Source: a virus
DNA: 40,702 nt
IMG/VR virus record: IMGVR_UViG_3300043449_000907
Location: 1 to 40,702 of that record
Direction: 5' to 3' (one strand)
The number at the start of each line of letters is the position of its first letter. Within the stretch, counting starts at the first letter, position 1. The notes beneath the pieces are model-generated. The model did no database searches, was not told where the DNA came from, and saw nothing but the letters and a program-made list of their open reading frames with translations. Shown in pieces: positions 17,419 through 24,873 of this stretch. Both the position numbers and the translations under genes were made by a program.

Positions 17419-18984
17419 TTACTTAATGATTGTTCCAAATACAGTTACAATAGAGTTGTTGTTGGCTGTAGTGACACGAAGTCTTACGTTACCGCCATTA
17501 ACATCTGCTGTAATTGTTGATGCAGAACCGTTAGTTCCTACAACAGCATATTCTGTAATTGCAATGTTGTCTGCAGAGTCAAGAGTAATAATTACCTTTG
17601 AAAGCTCTGTGTGTGAGCCGTAAGCAACCTTTACTGTGTATTCTGCTGAACGGTATACAGCTGAGTCGAACTCATGTGCTGTTACCTGGCTAGCTGTAGC
17701 AACTGTAGCCTGAGTAGCGACATTAGTAACAATGTTATTAAGGTCAATCTCAGTGAAGTTAGGAACTACCGCCTCAAGTGCTGATACTGCACGTGCATCT
17801 GTGAAGTAGAGGTTTGAGCCTTCTACAAGATCAGATGTTGTAGAATCTGCGATACCATTTTCTGCTACAAAGTCGTAAGCACCTGTGCCTGTGTTGTATG
17901 TCACAGAGATGTTTGTCTGAGTACCAAGTGTAAGTGGATCGATGATTGCATTTTCTACACGATTATTTGTGAAGTAAAGGTTATTCTGTCCTTCTTCAAT
18001 AGCATCTGTATCAAGTGCATTGATTGCATTTGTTGCAAATGTTTCTGCATTTGACTGAGCCGTTGAAGCTGATCCTGCTGCATCATAATTACCAGCAAGG
18101 CCATCTGCATAGCCTTTGGCATTATTTTCTGCTGTAGTTGCATATCCTTGTGCTGTGGTTGCAGCTCCAGTAATTTCACTATCTACATAAGTTGTATCAG
18201 CCTTTGTTGCAACTAGGTTAGCAACGTCTGTTGCATAGTTTGGGTTATCAGCAATAGCTGCAGCAAGCTCATTAAGTGTATTTAGTAGATCTGGTGCTGA
18301 ATCTACAAGAGCAGCAACTTCCTGGTCTGTGTAATCTTTTGCATCATTAAGAGCAGTTGTTGCTGCACCAAGAGCATCATATGTACCAGATAGGTTAAGA
18401 TTTGTAATTGCTGTATCTGTGTATGATGCAGCATTGCTTTGTGCTGTTGAGGCAGCACCTGCTGCATCGTAGTTTGAAGCAAGGCCATCTGCGTAGCTCT
18501 GTGCTGCAGTCTGTGCTGCTGAAGCAGATCCTGCTGCATCGTAGTTTCCTGCAAGTCCATCTACATATCCACGTGTTGCAATCTCATTACCAGATGTTGC
18601 TGAGGTAAGGTATGATGTTCCGTCAGCATTAAGAATAATATCTGCATTATTTGCAGTAATATTTACACCAACGTGACCATAAAGATTGAGGTCATTGCCA
18701 GGATTAGATCCAATGTTAAATCCTGAATCTTCAAAAATTGAACCAGCAGTTTGAATCACAACTTCATTTGCTGTGATTTGATTTGCTACAAAGTTACCAT
18801 TACCATCACGCTTTACGACAGTATTTGGTGTATTCTCAGGGGTTGCTGTACCACCAATGAGATCAACGATGTAGTTTTGGTCTTCTTGCTTCTTAGTTAG
18901 AACGTCATAGTTATTGACGGTAGCTGTAGCACCTTCAACAACGAGACCACTCTTAACCTTAAAGTCTTTAGTGACTGTTGCCAT
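17419..18984 (-). CDS. Long tail fibre with NYDAAG coiled repeats
   Basis: 521 residues. It opens MATVTKDFKVKSGLVVEGATATV (shared with the gene downstream). Residues about 135-320 contain five related shaft units of the form AQxYADGLAxNYDAAGxAxxAQ. Then comes a YFTNNRVENAI / LYFTDARAVSAL pair, widespread in fibres. The last 80 residues (YTVKVAYGSHTELSKVIITLDSADNIAITEYAVVGTNGS) are a beta domain homologous to the protein at 19003-19449. Probably a trimer. No enzymatic motif. Confidence 0.75.
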   Translation of the reverse strand: MATVTKDFKVKSGLVVEGATATVNNYDVLTKKQEDQNYIVDLIGGTATPENTPNTVVKRDGNGNFVANQITANEVVIQTAGSIFEDSGFNIGSNPGNDLNLYGHVGVNITANNADIILNADGTSYLTSATSGNEIATRGYVDGLAGNYDAAGSASAAQTAAQSYADGLASNYDAAGAASTAQSNAASYTDTAITNLNLSGTYDALGAATTALNDAKDYTDQEVAALVDSAPDLLNTLNELAAAIADNPNYATDVANLVATKADTTYVDSEITGAATTAQGYATTAENNAKGYADGLAGNYDAAGSASTAQSNAETFATNAINALDTDAIEEGQNNLYFTNNRVENAIIDPLTLGTQTNISVTYNTGTGAYDFVAENGIADSTTSDLVEGSNLYFTDARAVSALEAVVPNFTEIDLNNIVTNVATQATVATASQVTAHEFDSAVYRSAEYTVKVAYGSHTELSKVIITLDSADNIAITEYAVVGTNGSASTITADVNGGNVRLRVTTANNNSIVTVFGTIIK

Positions 18985-19002
18985 GTTGTTATCTCCTCGT
19001 TA

Positions 19003-19449
19003 TTACGCCTTAAGTCCCATACGTGCAAAACGTACGGTGACAGGTCGAATTATTGCATCTGGTGTAACAATCAAACTGACTGTATCTCCAGAGCGAGAGA
19101 CGCTAACGGTGCCCATATTCCCATCATTGTCAATTGTGCCATACTCTGTTACGCTAATATCATCAGCATCACATAGAATGGTCAACTCTGTTGCATAGAA
19201 CTTATTATCTCCAGAAGTAATCTTTGAGATTGAAACGATATACTTAATCATTCTCCATTGAGTTGCATCAAAAGTATCAACTATAGTTGAGCTTTCAATG
19301 CCAGTGATTGTGTTCTCGTTATTACCAAAAGTACCAAGGTCTGTGGCCTGAGCAGTTGATGTATCGATTAAAGCTGCATAGTCACTCTGAGTAGGACGGT
19401 CTCCAGTCTCAAAAAGTGTTTTTACGTTAGGGATTGTAGTTCTAGCCAT
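19003..19449 (-). CDS. Small fibre protein sharing the C-terminal domain of the long fibre
   Basis: 148 residues. The N-terminus (ARTTIPNVKTLFETGDRPTQSDYAALIDTSTAQATDLG) is a short attachment segment of a type common in tail fibres. From residue about 62, the pattern IKYIVSISKITSGDNKFYATELTILCDADDISVTEYGTIDNDGNMGTV matches the end of the 521-residue fibre (SADNIAITEYAVVGTNGS). It is therefore a stand-alone copy of the same receptor- or carbohydrate-contacting beta domain. Function inferred. Confidence 0.62.
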   Translation of the reverse strand: MARTTIPNVKTLFETGDRPTQSDYAALIDTSTAQATDLGTFGNNENTITGIESSTIVDTFDATQWRMIKYIVSISKITSGDNKFYATELTILCDADDISVTEYGTIDNDGNMGTVSVSRSGDTVSLIVTPDAIIRPVTVRFARMGLKA

Positions 19450-19478
19450 GATTATATTATACAGGATATTTATATATT

Positions 19479-19745
19479 TTATAGAATATAGTTACTGTAG
19501 CCAATGATAGCAATACCGACTGATGCTGGATTTGCTCTGTCATACCCCTCAAGTCCTATGCCGCTAAATCTTATCCTAAATGGTAGATGTTCGATTACAT
19601 CTACTCTTGATACATATTTTACATTATAAAAATTTCTATAGCCTTCTGGCGGAAATACATTTTGAACCTCGGCAATGGGGTTCTTAGTAGATACTCCCCA
19701 GAGGTTTGGATTTTTTAGATTATTCTTTATTAATACAAAAGCCAT
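19479..19745 (-). CDS. Small tail-region protein
   Basis: 88 residues, beta-rich and basic, with PFRIRFSGIGLEGYDRANPASVGIAIIGYSNYIL at the end. It is coupled to the baseplate-upper-like gene before it by a one-base overlap. I do not recognise the family. Its place among adhesin genes suggests a structural accessory. Confidence 0.5.
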   Translation of the reverse strand: MAFVLIKNNLKNPNLWGVSTKNPIAEVQNVFPPEGYRNFYNVKYVSRVDVIEHLPFRIRFSGIGLEGYDRANPASVGIAIIGYSNYIL

Positions 19746-20146
19746 TATCGATCAGTTACCTCTGAGATTACAGTCATAATTCCACGGCATACCGTCCAAA
19801 CTACGACAGCATCTGAGAGCTGAACGTCAAAAATATCGCCACTCTGCAGTTGCTTACATTGTGCAGGAGTTATGCTTACTGTGAATTCACCAGCGTTATC
19901 GAATTCTGTTTTTTGTGGGGTTATAGAAAATAGCAATTCTGTTCCACGTCTAAAGTCTGCCTTGATTTGATAGTCTTCTGGAGTAATTGGGTTTCCAGAG
20001 TCATCTTCTACATAAGATCTAAATGCTGCGTAGTCACCCTTGACAACAGTCCATCTAATAACTGGTGGGGTAGCTCCTACCTCAACTTCACCAGCAGCAT
20101 TGACTGCCTGAGTTGATGTAGTAGTTGTTGTACGTAAAATTGCCAT
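19745..20146 (-). CDS. Baseplate-upper-protein-like (BppU_N-like) tail protein, copy 3
   Basis: 133 residues. The pattern PPVIRWTVVKGDYAAFRSYVEDDSGNPITPEDYQIKADF, then FTVSITPAQCKQLQSGDIFDVQL and VVWTVCRGIMTVISEVT is that of the N-terminal beta domain of baseplate upper proteins: a GD-type turn after a W-strand, a xVxD strand, and a YDVxL-like edge. Two paralogues are at 23043-23402 and 24211-24600. Such domains attach adhesins to the tail tip. The similarity is by eye. Confidence 0.6.
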   Translation of the reverse strand: MAILRTTTTTSTQAVNAAGEVEVGATPPVIRWTVVKGDYAAFRSYVEDDSGNPITPEDYQIKADFRRGTELLFSITPQKTEFDNAGEFTVSITPAQCKQLQSGDIFDVQLSDAVVVWTVCRGIMTVISEVTDR

Positions 20147-20164
20147 AATTAATTATACCCCTTG

Positions 20165-20683
20165 TTATGAAAGACCAGCTTTTAGTGAACCCCAGGTACC
20201 ATTGCCCTTAGCTTCAACAATAATTACACCTGCAGAAGAATGCTTAACTGCTACCACTCCAACAGCTGCAGCTCCACCAGATGGCTGAGTTATTGTCAAC
20301 CCTCCAGTTTCTCCAACATATAGTACGCTTCCCACATCACCAAGACCAGATGTATTTACATTGTCAAGGATGCCTGCAACAACAACAATACCATTAGCAT
20401 TATTTGCAATATCCTGCTTAGCCAAACCAAGAATTGGCTTGTTTGCAGGAAGTGCCTTTGCAATAGTTGTCTGACCATTATCAGAAGCAACAGCATACAC
20501 TGGAGTTCCAGCTGAAATAGTTGATCCGCTAGCATTTAATACTGGAATTTGAAAGTTTGAGACACCAAGTGGTGGCAATACTTCTTCAAGCTTGGAAACA
20601 AGCCTGTAAATGTCTCCATGCACATTGACTGGGTCAGTTGCTTCTGGATATGGAAGATTTAGTCCATTTGGAAGGGTAGCCAT
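20165..20683 (-). CDS. Beta-rich minor tail protein (capsid/tail decoration-like)
   Basis: 172 residues. After a short helix (DPVNVHGDIYRLVSKLEEVLPPLG) the chain is beta-rich: QIPVLNASGSTISAGTPVYAVASDNGQTTIAKALPANKPILGLAKQDI, then NGIVVVAGILDNVNTSGLGDVGSVLYVGETGGLTITQP. This 'GTPVYxxxxdNg...IlGla...I..N..G.V' layout is widespread in phage tail adhesins and decoration proteins. The gene stands between the PASTA-repeat protein and the baseplate-like copy. Confidence 0.58.
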   Translation of the reverse strand: MATLPNGLNLPYPEATDPVNVHGDIYRLVSKLEEVLPPLGVSNFQIPVLNASGSTISAGTPVYAVASDNGQTTIAKALPANKPILGLAKQDIANNANGIVVVAGILDNVNTSGLGDVGSVLYVGETGGLTITQPSGGAAAVGVVAVKHSSAGVIIVEAKGNGTWGSLKAGLS

Positions 20684-20707
20684 AGTTTTATTATATCAGA
20701 TTATTAG

Positions 20708-21211
20708 TTATCTGAAGCTAAATACGCTGAATGGGGTAAAGCTAAATACTGTAAAGAATCCGAATACTGAGAATGGGGTAAAGCTAAAAACAAAGAATGA
20801 GAAGTTAAAGACTGTAAATGGAGTAAAATTAAATACACCAAAGAAATTAAACACTGCAAAAGGCGTAAAGTTGAATACACTGAATGGTGTAAAGTTAAAA
20901 ACACCAAATGGTGTAAAGTTAAACACGCCGAAAAAGCTAAATACAGAAAAGGCAGTAAAATTAAAAACTCCATAAGTTAGGTCAATGGATGATTCATACG
21001 GTGCAGATTGTCCAGCTACTGGAGTTTGAGAAACAATCTTTCCATCTTTAGATTGATCAGCAGCATCTGTGTATTGCTGAGCTGTTTCTGTTCCAAGAAT
21101 AAAGCCATCTGTAACTATTTGAGATTCGGCAGTGGACTTAGTCATACCGACATAATCGGTAACAACTTTCATCCCCTTAGAAGATGCCCACAACCCAAAT
21201 GAACCTAGCAT
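20708..21211 (-). CDS. PASTA-domain minor tail protein with Phe-rich repeat tail
   Basis: 167 residues. Residues about 14-80 form one PASTA domain (VTDYVGMTKSTAESQIVTDGF, ILGTETAQQYTD, KIVSQTPVAGQSAPYESSIDLTYG). PASTA domains bind peptidoglycan stem peptides or muropeptides, so cell-wall contact is plausible. Residues 81-167 are a VFNFTPFx/VFNFFG array of about 12 units, again ending in VFSFR and almost free of charged residues. The same array closes the FN3 protein at 14371-15210, although the N-terminal domains are unrelated. Confidence 0.8.
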   Translation of the reverse strand: MLGSFGLWASSKGMKVVTDYVGMTKSTAESQIVTDGFILGTETAQQYTDAADQSKDGKIVSQTPVAGQSAPYESSIDLTYGVFNFTAFSVFSFFGVFNFTPFGVFNFTPFSVFNFTPFAVFNFFGVFNFTPFTVFNFSFFVFSFTPFSVFGFFTVFSFTPFSVFSFR

Positions 21212-21219
21212 CTATTATC

Positions 21220-21867
21220 CTAAGCCGTCAGGTCACCAATAAGTAGCCAGGTATTTGTATCCATCTTTGTAAGAACTGCACCTGAGTGCTGAGCAGCAAT
21301 CTTTTTATTGCCGTTCTTGCTGTTTAGGGTAACTCCACCTGCTGCAGATACAGAAACGGTACCAGTTCCAGATCTTATAATTTCAATCTTTTGTCCAATC
21401 TTAAATGCTGTAGTAGCATTAGTTGGAACTGTAATAGTTATGTTGTTTGAAGAAGAAACATTTAGAGTTGTTCCTGCATCATCCAAAGTAATTTGATAAT
21501 TATTATCTGTTGGATTAATAATTGCTGAAAGCATAATGTGGTCTCCAGATGATCTCCATCTTGATCCATCATAAATTTGAATGTCGTTAATCTGAGTGCC
21601 TGCAGAATTTTGCTGAACAAAAGCTACAAGTCCTGCAACTGGTGCAGTAATAGCTGCATCACGTGCAGTAGGATTTAGAAAATTATTAATACCAGCTTTT
21701 GACTTTACAACAGTTTCAAAAGTTACTGAGGCTGTTGACTCAAAGTTGTGGTCTCCAGTCCATGAATAGTCTGCTGATGTACTAGCAGCACCTGCAATTG
21801 GATACCACTTGTCGGTTGCTTCGTCATATACGTAAGCTACTTTTGAAATATTACTTTTAGTTGCCAT
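21220..21867 (-). CDS. Tail fibre head protein with shared C-terminal beta domain
   Basis: 215 residues. The start KVAYVYDEATDKWYPIAG and SSADYSWTGDHNFEST are fibre-like. A 'DIQIYDGSRWRSSGDH' strand in the middle occurs in receptor-binding proteins. The last about 75 residues (TITVPTNATTAFKIGQKIEIIRSGTGTVSVSAAGG ... NTWLLIGDLTA) are homologous to the end of the Mtd-like fibre at 15240-16883. Its start overlaps the 37-codon gene upstream. Confidence 0.65.
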   Translation of the reverse strand: MATKSNISKVAYVYDEATDKWYPIAGAASTSADYSWTGDHNFESTASVTFETVVKSKAGINNFLNPTARDAAITAPVAGLVAFVQQNSAGTQINDIQIYDGSRWRSSGDHIMLSAIINPTDNNYQITLDDAGTTLNVSSSNNITITVPTNATTAFKIGQKIEIIRSGTGTVSVSAAGGVTLNSKNGNKKIAAQHSGAVLTKMDTNTWLLIGDLTA

Positions 21868-21970
21868 CTGAAGTTATCCCCAATGCTCTCAATTCAGCTT
21901 CTGTTAGCCCCAATGCAACAAGCTTTGCAATTGCTGAGTCTCTTAGCTGTTGTTCTGTTGTCTTAGCCAT
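21857..21970 (-). CDS. Short helical tail-module protein (XkdX-like size)
   Basis: 37 residues, too short for most ORF cut-offs. It starts directly at the stop of the upstream gene (TAATG) and its end overlaps the start of the next gene by 11 nt, so it is coupled on both sides. The sequence MAKTTEQQLRDSAIAKLVALG plus LTEAELRALGI is two amphipathic helices, as in the short proteins that often stand after fibre genes in phages of Gram-positive hosts. Confidence 0.6.
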   Translation of the reverse strand: MAKTTEQQLRDSAIAKLVALGLTEAELRALGITSDGN

Positions 21971-22434
21971 TACACACCTATTTGTCTCCATGATGCAGCT
22001 GTTGCATCATAAACATACATTGCTAGTGGAGAAGAATTCTTATCTACCCATAGCAGTCCATCTACCAAATCTGTAGAAGGTTGTGTATTCTGTAAGATTA
22101 CGCCCTGAACTAGTGGCGTATTTGTTTGTGACTGATCTGAGTCTACCCAGATAAAACCATTAATTGGATTAGTTGGCTCTATTGATTGTACAGATGCAAA
22201 TCCTAGATCCTGTAGAAGTGCAATCTCATCCTTCATTACCTGAAGATGCTTTGCAAGAGATGATCCTGCAGTCTTAATTGCTGTTACTGCATTTTCAGCA
22301 GTTGGGTCAAAATCTTTTGAACCATATAGGAAAACTTTGAGTGCAGCCTGAATGTCAGCTGTCTCATCATAACCTGGAACCTTGGTACTAAAAATACCAG
22401 TTCCATTTTGGGTTCCATCAATATATTGGCTCAT
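21970..22434 (-). CDS. Minor tail protein
   Basis: 154 residues. An N-terminal helix-rich part (ADIQAALKVFLYGSKDFDPTAENAVTAIKTAGSSLAKHLQVMKDEIALLQDLG) is followed by two copies of a 'P..PxNGxxWVDSxxS' strand hairpin (NGFIWVDSDQSQTNTP and DGLLWVDKNSSPLAMYVYDATAASWRQIG), a hallmark of fibre heads of actinobacterial and other phages. Confidence 0.65.
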   Translation of the reverse strand: MSQYIDGTQNGTGIFSTKVPGYDETADIQAALKVFLYGSKDFDPTAENAVTAIKTAGSSLAKHLQVMKDEIALLQDLGFASVQSIEPTNPINGFIWVDSDQSQTNTPLVQGVILQNTQPSTDLVDGLLWVDKNSSPLAMYVYDATAASWRQIGV

Positions 22435-22455
22435 AATACCTCACTATCCTTTAAA

Positions 22456-23043
22456 TTATATCACAGATATCTGGAAAAAGACCTTGTAGTCGCCTGAAAG
22501 ATTGCTCCAGGTATTGTTTCCATTTCTCTTTGTCGCATGGACTGTTATTGGAATTGCAATGACGTTCTGAGAATCAGTTTGAACATCGGCAACAGAGATT
22601 GCAGCAGCTACTGGAGAGTCATTTACGACAGTTGCCAGCACTGCATAACTTGAAGAAAGCAAAGAGGATGCTCTCTGGGTGCTTCCAACAACAGATACTG
22701 CTGGAATGTAGGTTACAGCCTCACCATCAACAAATGTTAATGTTCTGGCTGCGGTGTAGATATCTGGAACAAGCTTAAAAAGGGATACCCAATTCATGCC
22801 AGAAGGAGTATTAATATATTGATAAACATACTGATATTCTGAGTCATTTGAATTTAGATTCACATACATATCGTATGCTTTAGCACTTTCTGGCAGGGTA
22901 ACTTCAGTAGGTTTTCCATTTCCATACAAGAAGTAGCTACCACGATCACCCTTTAGACCATAATCGACAGCAACATTGATTGATGATGCCCCTCCAATTA
23001 CAGAAACGTCAGTAGAAGCTATTGTTGTATAGATGTCAGCCAT
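22456..23043 (-). CDS. Minor tail protein
   Basis: 195 residues. The start MADIYTTIASTDVSVIGGASSINVAVDYGLKGDRGSYFLYGNG contains a short GLKGDRG collagen-like kink before a fibre-like beta domain (KAYDMYVNLNSNDSEYQYVYQYINTPSGMNWV). The C-terminal half (VLATVVNDSPVAAAISVADVQTDSQNVIAIPITVHATKRNG) is an Ig-like beta sandwich. It is translationally coupled (one-base overlap) to the baseplate-upper-like gene upstream. Confidence 0.62.
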   Translation of the reverse strand: MADIYTTIASTDVSVIGGASSINVAVDYGLKGDRGSYFLYGNGKPTEVTLPESAKAYDMYVNLNSNDSEYQYVYQYINTPSGMNWVSLFKLVPDIYTAARTLTFVDGEAVTYIPAVSVVGSTQRASSLLSSSYAVLATVVNDSPVAAAISVADVQTDSQNVIAIPITVHATKRNGNNTWSNLSGDYKVFFQISVI

Positions 23044-23402
23044 TACAGAGCTCCTGTAACCTGATCAGTGATTGTAATAGTTCCAGTAAGCAAGGTATGG
23101 ACAATGCTTCCAGTATTATTCTTAATTTCAACATCGTATACATATTGAATGTCTGCGTCAAGCTGTGAACCAAGTCCTGGTGTAATCTGACACAATATGT
23201 AATTTGGAGATGAAGAAGTGACAATTGAAGAGTTAGCTAAAAATTGTGTAGCACCATTACCACGGCTATCAGCAATTGTAAATTTGACAGATGTAAAGTC
23301 TGTTAGTGGAAATGCTGCACCACTATTATCTTTTGGATAAATCTTAAAATCAAGAGAGTCTCCCTTGTAGTAAGAAATATCAAATGTTCCTGGATATGCC
23401 AT
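23043..23402 (-). CDS. Baseplate-upper-protein-like tail protein, copy 2
   Basis: 119 residues. FDISYYKGDSLDFKIYPKDNSGAAFPLTDFTSVKFTIADSRG, ILCQITPGLGSQLDADIQYVYDVEIKNNTGSIVHTLLTGTITI show the same beta layout as the copies at 19745-20146 and 24211-24600. One-base overlaps tie it to the genes on both sides. Probably an attachment domain protein of the tail tip. Confidence 0.6.
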   Translation of the reverse strand: MAYPGTFDISYYKGDSLDFKIYPKDNSGAAFPLTDFTSVKFTIADSRGNGATQFLANSSIVTSSSPNYILCQITPGLGSQLDADIQYVYDVEIKNNTGSIVHTLLTGTITITDQVTGAL

Positions 23403-24214
23403 TATACTGCCCTCTCATAAGTTCCGCTGATATAGAAAAAGTCTGTTGTGGTCAAAACTTTTGGAGAGTTGTAGTCCATAGTATACTCTTGATTTCCTGC
23501 ACCATACATCAAGTCTGCAGTTGTTGAGTTTACGTCTGCATCTAGGTATACGTTATAGTGATTTCCATTTGAATGCAATCCACCATCTCTAAAAATATAA
23601 TCTGCTACTGGTGCAAATGGAAGTGTAATAGTGTATGCTCCAGTTCCAAAACTTTGAACATTGCTAAGTGTAAATTTAATTCTAAAATGAACGAGGTCTC
23701 CAACAACAACATAGTGACCAGTTACAGTATTTGCACCATAGACTAATCCTGTACCAGACCATACTGGTGTCCAAGTACCTTTTGTTGGTGTACCATCAGC
23801 ACCTGCTGCTCCAGTATCACCCTTTGGGCCAGTTGCACCTGTGGCTCCTGTAGCACCAGCAGAACCAGTATCTCCCTTATCACCTTTAGCACCTGCAGGT
23901 CCAACTAGTGATGCAAGCCATTGAGATTGTGATCCTACAAATCCATTTGAAATTGCAAGCTGATAGGCAGAGGCACCTGTCATACCTGGATTTCCATCAG
24001 CACCTCTAAATCCAGTATCTCCCTTTTCGCCTTGCAAAGATGCAAGCCATTGAGACTCAGTTCCATTAAAACCGTTTCCTAATGCAATTTGATATGCGGA
24101 TGCACCGCTTAGTCCGTTGTCTCCAGTATCGCCCTTTGGGCCTACCTGTCCACGAGGTCCCGTTGCACCAGGTACACCTGGCATTGGGACAATCTTAATT
24201 ATTGGGTTTGTCAT
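23402..24214 (-). CDS. Collagen-like tail fibre protein
   Basis: 270 residues. Gly-X-Y triplets run over residues about 13-39, 62-81 and 105-141. They are interrupted twice by a 'GASAYQxAxxxGFxGxxSQWLASL' insert found in many phage collagen-like proteins. Lysine occupies the Y position in K27, K64, K110, K113 and K131, and proline in P15 and P76, the residues that lysyl or prolyl hydroxylases modify in true collagen. The C-terminal 125 residues (WTPVWSGTGLVYGANTVTGHYVVVGDLVHFRIKFTLSN) are a trimeric receptor-type beta domain. A probable homotrimer. Three 2OG-oxygenase genes are in the same operon. Confidence 0.82.
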   Translation of the reverse strand: MTNPIIKIVPMPGVPGATGPRGQVGPKGDTGDNGLSGASAYQIALGNGFNGTESQWLASLQGEKGDTGFRGADGNPGMTGASAYQLAISNGFVGSQSQWLASLVGPAGAKGDKGDTGSAGATGATGATGPKGDTGAAGADGTPTKGTWTPVWSGTGLVYGANTVTGHYVVVGDLVHFRIKFTLSNVQSFGTGAYTITLPFAPVADYIFRDGGLHSNGNHYNVYLDADVNSTTADLMYGAGNQEYTMDYNSPKVLTTTDFFYISGTYERAV

Positions 24215-24600
24215 AGAGTTCCTCCATAAGTGACATCACCTAGAATGATTATGCTTCCAACTACTGGAGTCCACACAGTTCCATCAATGGTTGTGATTTG
24301 GACATCAAACAGTAGTTCTCCAAGAACTGATCCGTATCCAGTACCCCACAGCTTAGTAACGTCTGCTGGTGCTGTGATATCAACATATCCATTGCCTAGA
24401 TCGGCAATTAGCTCGTCAACAGTGTCTAGTTTAGGGTCATAAGCACTTGCTACGACTGACCAACCTTCTGTTGAGAAAGGTGTCTTTTCGTCTGGGTTGT
24501 AGAATTCTACACGCATGTTGGCAGTATCGCCACGTACAACCTGCCATTTGATAATGACTGGGTCTGCACCAAAGGTTGAGGGTCCGCAAGGTAATGTCAT
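24211..24600 (-). CDS. Baseplate-upper-protein-like tail protein, copy 1
   Basis: 129 residues from MTLPCGPSTFG. This ATG is preferred over the one 21 nt upstream because GGAG lies 7 nt before it. DPVIIKWQVVRGDTANMRVEFYNPDEKTPFSTEGWSVVASAYDP and ELLFDVQITTIDGTVWTPVVGSIIILGDVT are the pattern shared with two further copies in the operon. It is the first gene of the tail operon and overlaps the collagen-like gene by 4 nt. It may dock the fibre to the tail. Confidence 0.62.
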   Translation of the reverse strand: MTLPCGPSTFGADPVIIKWQVVRGDTANMRVEFYNPDEKTPFSTEGWSVVASAYDPKLDTVDELIADLGNGYVDITAPADVTKLWGTGYGSVLGELLFDVQITTIDGTVWTPVVGSIIILGDVTYGGTL

Positions 24601-24647
24601 AGTAACTCCATTATACAGCAATGTAAGCCAAAATATCTAGAAATGGA

Positions 24648-24692
24648 CCAACACCCAGAAAGGTGGGTATGAGAGACAGTCCTGGGTGCTGG
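24648..24692 (-). ncRNA. 5'-leader hairpin of the structural operon
   Basis: CCAACACCCAG (24648-24658) pairs with CTGGGTGCTGG (24682-24692) with one A-C mismatch and a loop of about 23 nt. On the minus strand it would begin within a few nucleotides of the start site predicted from the upstream -10 box. It may protect the long tail mRNA from 5' decay or act as an attenuator. No T-run follows. Confidence 0.5.
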
Positions 24693-24700
24693 CCTTAATA

Positions 24701-24729
24701 AGTATACCATATTAGGATAAAATAGACAT
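24701..24729 (-). promoter_or_regulatory. Probable promoter of the leftward tail operon
   Basis: On the minus strand ATGTCT (24724-24729), 17 bp, then TATACT (24701-24706). The -35 is weak, the -10 is good. It lies just upstream of the leader hairpin and the first tail gene, and an 11-bp tandem operator site (24741-24760) touches its upstream side. Confidence 0.5.
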
Positions 24730-24740
24730 TTTAAAAAAGA

Positions 24741-24760
24741 GTTATCAAATCGTTATAAAG
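24741..24760 (+). promoter_or_regulatory. 11-bp tandem operator-like repeat
   Basis: GTTATCAAATC followed by GTTATAAAG, two half-repeats one DNA turn apart. The same pair recurs next to promoters of the early region (26829, 28481, 29873, 31441, 31556, 32706), here beside the structural-operon promoter. Confidence 0.45.
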
Positions 24761-24873
24761 ATTTTCTCATTTTAAGCCTCACAGATACGAACTCTCTGCT
24801 ATAATTGTTATATATTAAATATTAAATAATATCTCTAAGTAGAATATATCTTATATATTATATATATTATATA

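Noticed and set aside
16190-18608. Gln/Leu-rich frames opposite or in other frames of the long fibres
   Set aside because: Shadows of the Ala/Asp repeat DNA of the fibres, without ribosome sites.
14371-24214. Diversity-generating retroelement acting on the Mtd-like fibre
   Set aside because: The N-terminus resembles Mtd, but there is no reverse transcriptase, no template repeat and no adenine-rich variable C-terminus in the window.
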